Source of the DNA: Boesenbergia rotunda
Lineage: Eukaryota; Streptophyta; Magnoliopsida; Zingiberales; Zingiberaceae
Direction of reading: 5' to 3'
DNA length: 64,000 nt
Assembly (NCBI GenBank): GCA_024364735.1
Contig: JAGFNQ010002314.1
Coordinates: 1,109,073 to 1,173,072 of the forward strand
Shown in pieces: positions 9,221 through 20,028 of this stretch; the stretch's first letter is position 1, and every line of letters begins with the position of its first letter. The notes under the pieces are model-generated. The model was given only the letters and a program-made list of their open reading frames with translations. It was not told the DNA's origin and searched no databases. A program made the position numbers and the translations under genes.

Positions 9221-10913
9221 TGTTAGTAGGAGCACTAGAGCCAATTATGTGATGATTGACTAGGGACATTTTATATCGTATTCTATTATTAATAAAGGCA
9301 TGTTTGGTTATTATACTTACTTTGTATTTGTGCTAAATAACTAAGTATAATAATGTCCTTAGGTAGTATGTTCTTATCTACATTATATCGATTGGTTGAA
9401 TCGATAGTGAGATGATGTAGAGAATACTACTCTAAACCATTCATAGTCAAGCATTAATATTCAAGGACAATATTAATGCATGGAGACTAGCATGTAGGTC
9501 AACTGATGACTTGAGCTCACAAGTCATAGATATGTAATATCAAGTTGATACATGGGTATACATTGGAGAATGTGTACTGAATGACGACCCACCATGAGAA
9601 AGTTTCATAGATTGTCATATGAGTGTCATAAACTTGTCTATGAAACTTTCTCATGTGACTATTGGTATGAATAGTCCTTAGACCTGAAGTCACTACGGTT
9701 CCCTACATAAGGAGTTATGTACTTTGGTATCGTCAAACGTCACATTTAACAGGATGGACTATAAAGGCGATCACTGGGTATGTAATCAATTATGCATAGG
9801 GATGTGAGTGATGTAGATGAGATCTATCCCTCCCATATGACGGGAGTGATATCTGTGGGCCCCTTGATCGAGTAGGACTACTAAAACGCATGGTCATGCT
9901 CAAATGAGTCAATATGAGATATTGAGCTCATTTGTTTGAGTGAGTCTACTCGGGGATCAAGAAACACAAGATTGACTGAGGATGACACGGTCTATGCCTC
10001 ATTGGTCAATCTAGATATCGATGATGGAAAGACAAGGTCATATATTGTCATAGTCACGGAGGTTAAGTCAGATCTCGATTTTCTCGTCACTTGGGTAGCA
10101 ATAATGCATTGCTAGATGTCACTCATTTCTTATGTGTCTAAAGCGGTTTAGACACATTGCCAACGTTACGAGAATCTATTAGGTCATACACTAAGGACAC
10201 GATGCTTCGGAGAATAATTGATCGTAGTTTGACTAAGATTTGATCCAAATTAGATTAATTGAGTTAGACCCAAGTGAATCCAATTAGATTATGGGATTGA
10301 GATCTAATTTGAGTTTGACTCATCTAGATTAGACTCAACCACATAATTATGGATAATATTCATTAAAGGGTTTAATAAATATTATTTAAGAGGAAGGCTA
10401 AGAGACATTCTATTCATTAGATGAATAGAATATTAAGAGTCTCAAGGAATACCAAGAGGCTTGGTATTCATTGGGTTTTATTAGCATTAAGATGAGAGGA
10501 GCTCAAGGGACATAGACCCTTGGTATTCATTAGATGAGTATAAATACCCCCCCCCTTGTCAAAGGCTACAGGGTGCATCTCTCTTCCTCCACTTTCTTCC
10601 TCCTTGTCCATAACTCTCTAGTGGAGGTTCTTATGCTTTGTGAACTATCCCAAGTTGCTAGCACAACTAAGGTGGTTCTTCTCCGAGGTGTAGATCGTGT
10701 TCGTGTGGATATGCATACAGGCACGGACACTTGAACGTGCAAGAGATCCGGCGAACCAAAGGACTAGCGGGATAAGCGAAGGGCGCACGACAAAGGTATT
10801 CCTATAAGATAAGAATTGTAGATCACTTTGTATGAGTTTTTCTTTCGCATGGATCGCTCAAAGGATCTTATTTCCGCTGCGATTTTAAATGTTTTTACCT
10901 ATAGATCCCTACA
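9221..10913 (+). mobile_element. Solo LTR nested in LTR B (1693 bp)
   Basis: It starts TGTTAGTAGG and ends CCCTACA. The flanks CACGA (9216-9220) and CACGG (10914-10918) are a 5-bp target duplication with one change. The undisturbed site is seen in B's 5' LTR near 21290. It has no internal region or PBS, so it is the product of LTR-LTR recombination. A TATA box at 10539-10546 and TTCCGCTGC near the end set the plus orientation. The superfamily cannot be fixed without coding sequence. Confidence 0.85.
10539..10546 (+). promoter_or_regulatory. TATA box of the nested solo LTR
   Basis: TATAAATA is followed by a C run (10547-10555). It lies 375 bp from the LTR end, a usual place for the LTR promoter. 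Confidence 0.55.
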
Positions 10914-11249
10914 CACGGTGACCGGTCAAGGGTTTCTCCAGAAACCCACTGTCTCTTCTTTGATCGTTCACCAGAACGATCAGAGACCAAACAGAAGCAT
11001 TTTGTTCTCTCCTTGATCGTTCACCAGAACGATCAGGAGCCAAACAGAAACATTCTGTTCACTTTCTGATCATTCACCAGAACGATCAGACTTCTCTAGA
11101 TCGGTCACCAGACTGATCCACAACAAGGAGTTAGTGTCAACTCCCTGATCGGTCTCCAGACCGATCCAACTCCGACCAATTAAACCCTAAGTCCAGAGAA
11201 CAGGCTCCCTAGCCTTCTCTAACTCATTCTGGTCCCGGAGAAAAAGCTC

Positions 11250-11765
11250 ACATGCCCTCATCGACCGGTACACTCAATGCTCAGTCCCCCGGACCAAGAC
11301 TTCATGCCCAGCTTCACTCACCGGGACTTTGTTCAACCAAGCTTCCCTCGCTAGGACCTGGCTTCACTCACCAGGGTTTCCTTCACCTAGCTTCACTCAC
11401 TAGGACCCGGCTTCACTCACCGGGGTTTCCATCACCTGGCTTCACTCACCAGGACCCAGCTTCACTCATCGGGGTTTTCATCACCTGGCTTCACTCACCA
11501 GGACCCGGCTTCACTCACCGGGGTTTCCATCACCCGACTTCACTCACCAGGACCCGACTTCACTCACTGGGGTTTCCATCACCTGGCTTCACTCACCAGG
11601 ACCTGGCACCTGGCTTCACTCACCAGGACCCGGCTTCACTCACCAGGACTCGGCTTCACTCACCGGCGTGTCCATCACCAGGCTTCACTCACTAGGACCC
11701 AGCTTCACTCACCATGATTTCCGTCACCCAGCTTCACTCACCGGAATTCTTGCCCAGTCCCCGAC
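11250..11765 (-). repeat. CTTCACTCA hairpin array in LTR B
   Basis: A tandem series of 5-bp stems shares the same 9-nt loop CTTCACTCA (plus-strand view): CCTAG/CTAGG (11386-11404), CCCGG/CCGGG (11406-11424), CCTGG/CCAGG (11582-11600) and others. A matching array lies in the 5' LTR at about 21640-22115. The open frame across it codes only a low-complexity His/Ser/Pro repeat and is not a gene. Confidence 0.85.
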
Positions 11766-11851
11766 CAGGACTTAAGCCGAACTTATCTTATTAACCTAAA
11801 CTTAAATCGGTGTCAACACCAAAAGAACAATCAGGTCAGACTGCATCAATA

Positions 11852-11868
11852 ACCTCCCCCTTTTTGTT
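11852..11868 (-). other. PPT of element B
   Basis: The minus strand reads AACAAAAAGGGGGAGGT just before the LTR start at 11851. Two further CTCCCCCTTT-type runs lie at about 12004 and 12060. Confidence 0.8.
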
Positions 11869-12283
11869 GTTTGACAACCCGATTCTAAGTTTAGGTATTA
11901 GAAACCATTAATTGACATCAAATTTCACTATTATAAGGGAATCAAAGTCCTCCCCCTACAATAGTTATATTCATGATTAACCCTAAACTTAACTAACCAA
12001 ACACTCCCCCTTTGGCAAACACCGAAAAGGGTGTAGACTGGTTATTAAGTTTAAAATACCTCCCCCTTAAACACGGGGTCTCTCCCAAAACAAACAAGAG
12101 ATGATTAATTGAGAAGCATATGATAAGCATATGAAATAAATATGTCAAGTCAAGATACTCACATGCATCATATGAAAATAAATGTGAACAGCAAAAACAT
12201 AAAGTAGTAGTCATACACAGTACCATTAGAATGTCATACAGCCATGGAATAAAAGTTAGAATCAGAGTACAGTCAAATAAATG

Positions 12284-13949
12284 TCACTCCTGAGCTGGGG
12301 GATCGTCAGACTGCATCAGGTCGTAGGCAGTATCATCGAGAGGCAGAAAGCTCCCCGACGCGGTGCTGCTGGAGGGTGTAAATCCAGGAAAGGTAGGCTG
12401 TGATGGATGACCCGCCATCCAAGCACGCCACTCAGTAAACATCGCCTGTTGCTCGGCGTGCATCATAGAAACCTCGGATTGGATCGCAGTCTGAAACGCC
12501 TCCTGACTAGTACGCCACCCAGAAATCTCAGACTGAATGGTCTGTTGATCAGCATGTATCTGAGAAACCTCGGACCGGATCTCCTACCGCCAAAGCTTTG
12601 ACATATGAAACTCATGCTTCATAGTCTGCTCCAGCTCCGTGATCTGCTAGCGGAGATCTGGGTCCGGCAAATACTCGTCCTCTGCTGGAGCGAGCGCCTC
12701 ATGATGTCCAGCTGGAGCCGCTGGTACCTGAACGTGTGCTGCTCGTGGTAACTCCTCCAAACCCCTCCCATCCTTCCACTGAAGGCCATGAGGTCCGACA
12801 ATAATGCCAGACTTGGCAAACGCATATTTCCCAAGTCTGCAGTCTTGTCGAACCATCAACATAATCCTGCCCTTGGACACATCTATACCAGCTGACTGGA
12901 GACAGTTAGTAATAATGTGTCCGAAAGTCATGTAGACTGTACGCCATCTGGGCTCCCTATAGTAGAGTATGGACTGGAAGATACTCTCCATGATGTCAAA
13001 ATCCAAGTGTCGATGCATCCCATAGAGCATCAGACAGTGGAAAGGGCGGATCTCTGCAAGAGGTTTTGACGTAATAGGCAGAAGACAGTTGGTGATGATC
13101 TTAAATAAAACATAGTCAGAGGGCAAGAGACGTAGGGTAGCAAAGGTGGGAAAATCAGGCCCTAGCTCATCAAGGCCATCTGGCCTGCGATGCCCAAAAA
13201 AGTACTCGTAGATGGAGTCAGAGGTGACTCTCAAGAATGGAACTGGGAAAGGGGCTGGAAGGGTAGGGAAAAAGGGTAGCTGTTAGGCGATCGACGAAAG
13301 CCCAGATACTCTGTGAAATTAGAGTAAGTAAAATCTATGTTCGTCTTGGCCACTCGGGTAGTATAACAATGAGTGCCAATAGTGGGATAAAGATTGTTAT
13401 AGAATTCGGATACCAAGTCGACATTGATCTCGCGTTCAAGAAAAAGGAAGGATTCCAGATTATAAACTTGATAATCTGTTTTACCGTGGGACAGTATTCG
13501 TATACAAAGGTTTTATCCACAGTTCGACAAGGAAGGAGTTTAAAGGTGGTATTGAGAAATTTCTATTCGAAGAAAGCACTGATAAATCGAGGACTGCTAG
13601 AAGGTGGGTATCTACCAGAGGGTGTAGATGATGAAGGAGCTCGTGTCTTCGAGGTACCCTCGGTAGGTTCCTTTCCCTTCGAAGATTTTCTAAAAATGGG
13701 AATAGTTCACGGCAAAAGAAAGGAAATTGGTGACCATAGTATAGAAATCGGTGATCATAGCACAACAATGGGTGATTACGGCAAGATCATGGCACAACCA
13801 TCATGATTAGGTTTTGGAAGGTCACGACACACACAACATAAGTAGGCACAACACAAGATGATTAAACATCACTGATTAGTTCCCAAAATCACAAGTTATA
13901 AATAGACAGAAAGAAACAAACCACAAGATTTTGCTTACTTAGGTGCCAT
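12284..13949 (-). pseudogene. Accessory gene of element B (plant transposon-protein domain), spliced, decayed
   Basis: It lies after pol and before the PPT, where SIRE-type elements carry an env-like or accessory frame. The predicted first exon is the ATG at 13949 to 13939 (MAP plus two bases). A donor GTAAGC begins at 13938 and an acceptor TTTTTAG ends at 13690, giving a 249-bp intron. The join opens the frame that leads through a Ser/Thr/Pro-rich stretch to SPRFISAFFE and on to the conserved domain. That domain includes VSEFYNNLYP (about 13404-13375) and the part 13234-12650. The tail (12640-12284) is Gln/Glu-rich and may form a coiled coil. A TAG after FFE, at least two frameshifts (near 13480 and 13233) and stops near 12647 and 12596 break it. 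The domain resembles the family databases call putative plant transposon protein; its function is unknown. No signal peptide or clear membrane segment is seen. Confidence 0.65.
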
Positions 13950-14324
13950 GAAGTCGATTGAGTGGCTTGGGAAGAACACACAAATCGCTTTCTGAAACCT
14001 TGCTCAAGAAAGGATCGCAGGAACAAAAGCTTGAGTAGGAGAGACTCAACAGCTTGCGGAGATAAGATCTCAGGATCTTGCAGTCGCGAACTCACAGAGA
14101 ATGGAGCACACAAAGATCTCACAAGAACTTGCACAAGGAAGAGGAAGATGCAGAGAACTCAGGAGCAAGAACTGAAGCAGGAAAGGAACTCGCAGAGGTC
14201 TCTCAGAAGCAAATCGCGCAGGGAGTTGGGGAAGGTTTTGGCGCCTAAGGTTGGAGATATGGGGAGAAGGGTGATTAAATCAGTTGGTGGACCGATCACC
14301 AATCGAAATTAATGAGGTAGACCA

Positions 14325-14760
14325 GATCCATCGTCCGATCCAAGGGTCTGATCGGTCTGCGTGACCGATCAGGGAAGTCCCTGATCAGTCTGCGGATTGA
14401 TCAGGGTCCTGAAAAGAATTGGACAGAAAACTTTTGTGGGCTTCCTGATCGGTCGGTGGACCGATCAGAAGCCACCCTGATCGGTCAGCCTGACCGATCA
14501 GGAATAGCCTGATCGGTTGGTGGACCGATCAGGTCCGAGACAGGGGTTTATTATCGAACCTTCCTGATCGGTCTATTAGACCGATGAGCCCAACGCCTGA
14601 TCACTCACCATGACCGATCAGGGAGGTCCCTGATTGGCCTGTGGATCGATCAGGGACCAAACAGAAGACAAGAATCGATTCCTAGGCTCTGTTCGGTCTG
14701 TTGACCGATCAATAACAGCCCTGATCAGTCTCCTTGACCGATCAGATATCAGAAGGGTTT
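14325..14760 (-). promoter_or_regulatory. Internal TGATCGGTC palindrome block of element B
   Basis: About a dozen CCTGATCGGTC and GACCGATCAGG motifs, mostly as inverted pairs, lie between pol and the accessory gene. They are the same motifs as in B's LTR U3. A C/T-rich leader of about 350 bp (14300-13950) follows on the minus strand up to the accessory ATG. No clear TATA box is seen. I read it as an internal copy of LTR promoter sequence; activity is inference. Confidence 0.6.
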
Positions 14761-15256
14761 CTAAACTTATTCAGAAACTTTCGTTTCTACACTCCTTTCA
14801 GAATCTGATACGATCAGATGTAATTATATTGATCCTAGAGGTGTTCTCAAAAGCTCCAGGATACTTCGTGACATGTTTGTTATCAAGAGCTCCAACCAAT
14901 TTGAAATCAATTTCACTTAGAATGGTCAACCACAAGAAATCAAGTTTGTATCAACAAAAAAACTCCAATCAAGTTTCCTTGATTGGAATGTCCAAGTGTG
15001 ACCTTGGAACCAAATACATATATATTATGCATTGGTTTTCCCCATATTTGGTCAACTTAATGATTTTTGTCTCGTCAACCTAATTCCTCAAGGGATGCAT
15101 GAACATTTTGAGTAATTAGGTTGATCCTAGCATCTCATCCCATTTCTAGCAATCAAAAACATTTTATTAAACCTTATAGTTTGTGTGAGATGTCGCCAAG
15201 TTACCCAATAATTGTTGCCCAACAATTAGAATTAATCATGAAGGGTTTTGACACTC
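14761..15256 (-). other. Spacer between pol and internal block of element B
   Basis: This is non-coding, AT-rich DNA. It contains the phrase catctcatccc...tgtgtgagatg (15127-15200), seen in similar form in the non-coding parts of A, D, E and F. It is a family landmark without known function. Confidence 0.6.
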
Positions 15257-16935
15257 CTATGAAGCACGACACATTCCCAACTCCCTCCTTAAGAAACTAA
15301 ACTCATTTTCGGGGAGTGGTTTAGTGAAAATGTCAGCTAGATTTGATTTTGACTCCACATGCGAGAGTACAATATCTCCTCTAGCAACATGATCCCTAAT
15401 AAAGTGGTGACGCACTTCAATGTGTTTGGTCCTTGAATAATGGACTGGATTTTTTGTAAGGTTTATTGTGCGTATGTTGTCACACAACACATGTACGCCC
15501 TTGTAGGATAATCCATAGTCCTCTAGTGTGTGTATCATTCACAACAATTGTGATACACTCTCTCCCATGGTGATATACTCAGTCTCGGTCGTGGAGAGAG
15601 CAACACAATGTTGCTTCCGACTTGACCAACTTACCAAAGATGATCCTAAAAATTGGCAACCACCACTTATGCTCTTCTGATCCAACTTGCACCCAGCATA
15701 GTCGGAATCGGTGTAGCCAATCAAGTCAAATGACTCTGTACGGGGGTACCAAAGACTGATTCCAATTGTGCCCTTAAGGTATCTCAAAATTCTCTTTACA
15801 GCGATTAAATGAGATTCCTTGGCACAAACTTGATATCTAGCGCACATACCCACAGCAAAAAGAATATCAGGGCGACTAGCTGTGAGGTATAGCAAACTAC
15901 CTATCATACTTCAATATTGGGTTAGGTCAATGGGTTTCCCACTCTCATCATTGTCTAACCTTGTATTTGTCGCCATGGGAGTGGTTACCTCTTTAGAGTC
16001 ACTCATATTGAATTTTCTGAGCATCTCTTGAGTGTATTTAGATTGATGCACATGGATCCTGTCTCGAGTTTGTTTGATTTCAAGTCCAAGGAAGAAAGTC
16101 AATTCTCCTACTAGACTCATCTCAAATTCACTCTCCATATGTCCAATAAACTCATTCAAATAGCCCTTGTTGTTGGAGCCACAAATTATGTCATCGACAT
16201 ATACTTGGGCTACAAATATATTGTCACCATCTCTTCGTAGAAATAGTGTAGGGTCTATTTGTCCTCTCACGAAGCCTTTCTCAATTAGAAATGTTGACAA
16301 CCGCTCATACCAAGCACGAGGTGCTTGTTTAAGCCCATAAAGAGTCTTTTTGAGTTTAAACACGTTGTTTGGAAATTCGGAACTTTCAAACCCTGGTGGT
16401 TGTTCAACATAGACCTCTTCTCTTATGAAACCATTTAAGAAGGCTGATTTAACATCCATTTGATAGAGTTTGAAACCTCTATGTGTTGCAAATGCAAGCA
16501 TCAACCGAATGGATTCTAATCGTGCCACGGGAGCGTAGGTCTCATCGTAATCAAGGCCTTCAACTTGACTATAGCCCTTGGCTACTAAGCGTGTCTTGTT
16601 TCTTACAATTTCTCCCTTATGGTTCAATTTGTTCTTGAAGACCCATTTGGTTCCAATAATTGTGGTCTTCTTAGGTCTAGGAACTAAGTCCCAAACTTGG
16701 CTTCTCTCAAATTGACCTAATTCGTCTTGCATAGCAATGATCCAATCGGATCATGCAATGCCTCGTCAACTATCCTAGGTTCAATTTCTGGAATTAAGGC
16801 AACCTCATTAGCCTCATTCCTAAAGAATGATTTAGTTCTAATCCCATGATGGATATCTCCAACAATTTGGTCTTGGGGATGACTAGAGGCTAACCTAGTT
16901 TGCCTTGGTGTTGGAGGTGCTTCTGGATGGTGTCA
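15257..16935 (-). pseudogene. pol: Reverse transcriptase and RNase H of element B
   Basis: This is the C-terminal half of the copia polyprotein; it copies the RNA into DNA and degrades the RNA strand. The RT core shows WVFKNKLNHKGEIVRNKTRL, DVKSAFLNG, YGLKQAPRAWY and the catalytic YVDD (QVYVDDIICG, near 16200). RNase H has its acidic residues in YTDSDYAG, STTETEY and VLCDN, and the end is ADIFTKPL. Lesions: TGA at 15911-15913 after LTQY (probably from CGA), TGA at 15539-15541 after SQLL (from TGG), a one-base loss near 16748 (before MQDELGQF) and a further shift near 16935 in the integrase-RT linker. Otherwise it is full length for a copia RT-RH. Confidence 0.92.
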
Positions 16936-18500
16936 CTAGACACAGGCTCAGACTCAGGGTCCGGCTGAGCTACATGTTGTCTAGGCTCACCGTCATCAGA
17001 CTCATCAGCACCATCTCCAACACTCGGACTCTCATCCAAACCTAATTTCCTAAGTTCAAATTGAACTCCCTCTACATCTTCTGATTGATCAATTGCTTTT
17101 GGGATCTCCTCAAAAACGACATCAGAAGATTCTTTAACTAGCCTAGAATTCTTGTTGTAGACTCGATAAGCTTTGCTGACAAGGGAATACCCGACCAGTA
17201 TCCCTTCATCAGCTTTCGCTGTGAACTTCCCAAGATGGTCCTTGGTGTTTAGAATGAACACCTTACACCCAAACACCCGTAGATGTTTAACTGTAGGTGG
17301 TTTTCCAAACCAAAGTTTGTGAGGAGTCTTCCCTAAAAATCTATGAATGAGGACTCGGTTTTGCACATAGCAAGCTGTGTTCACAGCTTCAACCCATAAG
17401 TAGCTCGGTAGAGAGTACTCATTGAGCATGCTTCGTGCAGCCTTTTGTAAGACTCGGTTCTTCCTCTCTACAACACCATTTTGCTGTGGTGTTCTAGGAG
17501 TAGAGAACTCATGTCTATATCCTCTCTCTTGACAAAATTCTAAAAAACTATGATTTTGAAATTCTCCTCCATGATCACTCCTAATTGTTTTAATTGTTGT
17601 AGATTTTTTATTTTCAATTCTTCTACAAAAGGAAATAAAAACATCTAGAGTTTGATCCTTATGTTTTAGAAAATAAGTCCAAGTATATCTAGTATAGTCA
17701 TCAATGATCACAAAGCAATATCTACTACCATTCAATGAGATAATTGTACTACAATCAAATAAGTCCATGTGTAATAAATCCAAGGCAGTAGAGGTACTTA
17801 CAGTGCTTTTACCTTTGTGAGAAGATTTCGTTTGCTTACCCATTTGACATGCATCACAAAGCTTCTCCTTTTCGTATTTAATGCTTGGTAAGCCACGAAC
17901 AAGTCCTTTGTTAGCCAATTTTCTGATATTCTTCATATTTACATGTGCCAACCTCCTATGCCAGAGTGTGGACTCATCTTCTTTTGATATGAAACACTTA
18001 ATAGAAGCATTAATAGAACTTTTAAATGAAACTTGATAAATATTATCTATCCTTGTGCCTACTAGTACTGTGTCAAATGTGTCATTTTGTCTAACTAGAC
18101 ATTGACTTGGATGAAATTCAATTGTGTAACCCGCATCACACAATTAACTGACACTTATGAAATTAAAAGTCATCCCCTTGACTAGAAGGACATTTTTAAT
18201 TCTAAGACATTCGGAGATTTGAATGTCTCCTATCCCTACAACCTTAAGGCTAACATTATTACCAAATGATACATTACCTCTACTTTTGCTTTGTAGGGTA
18301 GTGAACAAAGATCTATCCCCGGTCATATGCTTGGAGCACCCACTATCAACAAACCAAGTTGATAGATGCTCCCCCTCAATCAATGCCTACACAATACGAA
18401 AAATAGAAGATTTAGATACCCAAATCTTGGGAACTAATGCACCTACTATGCATGATTTAGGCACACATGCCTTGATCACTTTCTTTTGAACCCTAGACAC
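16936..18500 (-). pseudogene. pol: Protease and integrase of element B
   Basis: The protease active site is WFVDSGCSKHMTGD (about 18350-18310; DSG), on the frame that ends at 18144. A TAA at 18144-18146 (CAA expected, ISQLCD motif) separates it from integrase. Integrase (18143-16890) has the gag-pre-integrase zinc motif LWHRRLAHVN...CDACQMGKQ and then the catalytic D, D, E: HMDLFD, IDDYTRYTW and SDHGGEF. Further on come TPQQNGVVERKNR and GYSLVSKAYRVY. It inserts the cDNA into the genome. A frameshift near 16935 cuts it from RT. The stretch 18500-18384 joins gag to protease. Confidence 0.9.
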
Positions 18501-19968
18501 CTTAGGTGATCTAACATGGGTCCTAGACATCAATGAAGACAAAGGTTGGTTCTTTAGGTCGGTAACCTATACCGGCTTTGTTGTAAACCGCTCTTTGAGC
18601 GTTTAGGATCATATCCAAAGTCTTGGAGCTAGAAGAGAATTTCTCAAGAAGACTCTTGAGTTTCTCAACCTCACTCTTTAAGGCTTTGTTCCCATCCTCT
18701 AGGAATTCCACATGCAAGTCATCAAGATCCTCATCCTTAGAGGATTTTAGTTGTTCTACTTCTACTTTTAATGACAACTTTTTCTTTAGACTTCTTTAAC
18801 AAATTAGTTAAACATGCAATAGTCCTATAGCATTTATCTAATTCAGGAGAAATTACCTCTTCATCATCCGAAGATGATGAAGTCGCAGTTGAATGCTCAC
18901 TTGCTTCGTCACTGCTCTCCTCATCTTCAATGGCCATGAGAGCTACATGGCGAGTGCTCTTCTCCTCCTTTTCTTCTTCGGATGAGCTGGAAGAAGATTC
19001 ATCCCATGTGGCCTTCAAGGCTTTCTTCTTCTTTTTCGATTTCTCCTCCTTCTTCTTTAGTTTTGGGCATTCATTCTTGTAATGCCCTTTCTTGCTACAC
19101 TCAAAACATGTGACATTAGTCTTATCAACTTTAACTTCACTCGTATTACCTTTTCCTTTGTAGCGTCGGCTCTTCTCATCATCCTTCTTACGAAGTTAGC
19201 CATCTCGGATGATGAAGACTCGCTTCCATCCTCCTCGGACTCGGACGAAGAAGATGAGACCTCCTTCTCCTTCTTCTTCTCTTTCTTCTTCTTGGCCTTG
19301 TCCCCTGCCACAAGAGCAATCCCCTTCTCCTTGGGGCCTTTGTTAGAGATTTCGTGTAGCTCCATTTCACAAAATAAATCATCTATTTTAACAATTGACA
19401 AATCCTTGGATACCTTGTAGGCATCCACCATGGATGACCACAAGGCATTCCGAGGAAAGGATCTAAGAACATACCTTACATGGTCGTGATTCTCGACCTT
19501 CTCATCAATGGAGTGTAAACTGTTCAATATTTCATTGAACCGACCATGGAGTTCACTTACCATTTCGGACTCCTTCATGGTGAGGTTTTGAAGTTGGTTG
19601 AGGAAAAGATCTCTCTTGGCTATCCTTGAGTCCCGGGTGCCTTCATGAAGCTCGATAAGCTTGTTCCATAGGTCCTTGGCACTGGTGAAAGTACCCACCT
19701 TGATCAATTGCTCCTTGGTCATCCCACACTGCAGGGTGACCACAGCTTTCGCATCGGCTTCTCCCTTCCGAGTTTGCTCAGCCGACCATCTCGAGGATTC
19801 GAACTCTTTTCCCTCAGCATCTTTTGGAGGGGTGAATCCCTCCTTCACAGAAAATCACATTCTGATGTCCGTCTTGAGATAGTATTCCATTCGCGATCTC
19901 CAGTATTGGAAATCAGCCCCGTCGAAGAAAGGCGGTCGGTTGGTGTTGAAACCTTCTCTCAAAGCCAT
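18501..19968 (-). pseudogene. gag: gag of element B
   Basis: The ATG at 19968 lies about 40 bp after the PBS. The N-terminal part has the copia gag (UBN2/retrotran-gag) pattern: FDGADFQYWRSRMEYYL, then KDLWNKLIELHEG and FNEILNSL, and a long Lys/Glu/Ser-rich acidic tract (about 19330-19200). A zinc knuckle CFECSKKGHYKNECP (CX2CX4HX4C) lies at about 19115-19070. After it come a Ser/Glu-rich part and a coiled-coil-like stretch (KALKSEVEKLKSLLEKF, near 18660). Lesions: TGA at 19857-19855 (TGG expected) and frameshifts near 19190, 18760 and 18500. The long C-terminal extension fits SIRE/Maximus. Confidence 0.9.
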
Positions 19969-20010
19969 CGTTGTAAACTCTCAGGTGTTAGACCGTTAGA
20001 CAGAGCCCCT

Positions 20011-20023
20011 GGCTCTAATACCA
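20011..20023 (-). other. Primer binding site of element B
   Basis: The minus strand reads TGGTATTAGAGCC, matching the initiator-tRNA-Met PBS with one change. It lies five bases after the LTR end. Confidence 0.85.
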
Positions 20024-20028
20024 CTTAT

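Larger units (their letters stand above)
7948..11851 (-). repeat. 3' LTR of element B (with nested solo LTR)
   Basis: The minus strand runs from TATTGATGCAG (11851) to GGTCGAACA (7948). Without the insertion at 9221-10913 (plus 5-bp duplication) it is about 2.2 kb, equal to the 5' LTR (20029-22206, 2178 bp). It holds a hairpin array (11250-11765) and palindromes (8930-9215 and 10919-11170). Open frames inside it recur in the 5' LTR copy and are LTR sequence, not genes. Confidence 0.85.

Noticed and set aside
11252..11695. 147-codon frame with His/Ser/Pro-Gly repeats
   Set aside because: It is the CTTCACTCA hairpin array read in frame; the matching frame at 21703-22119 is the other LTR copy.
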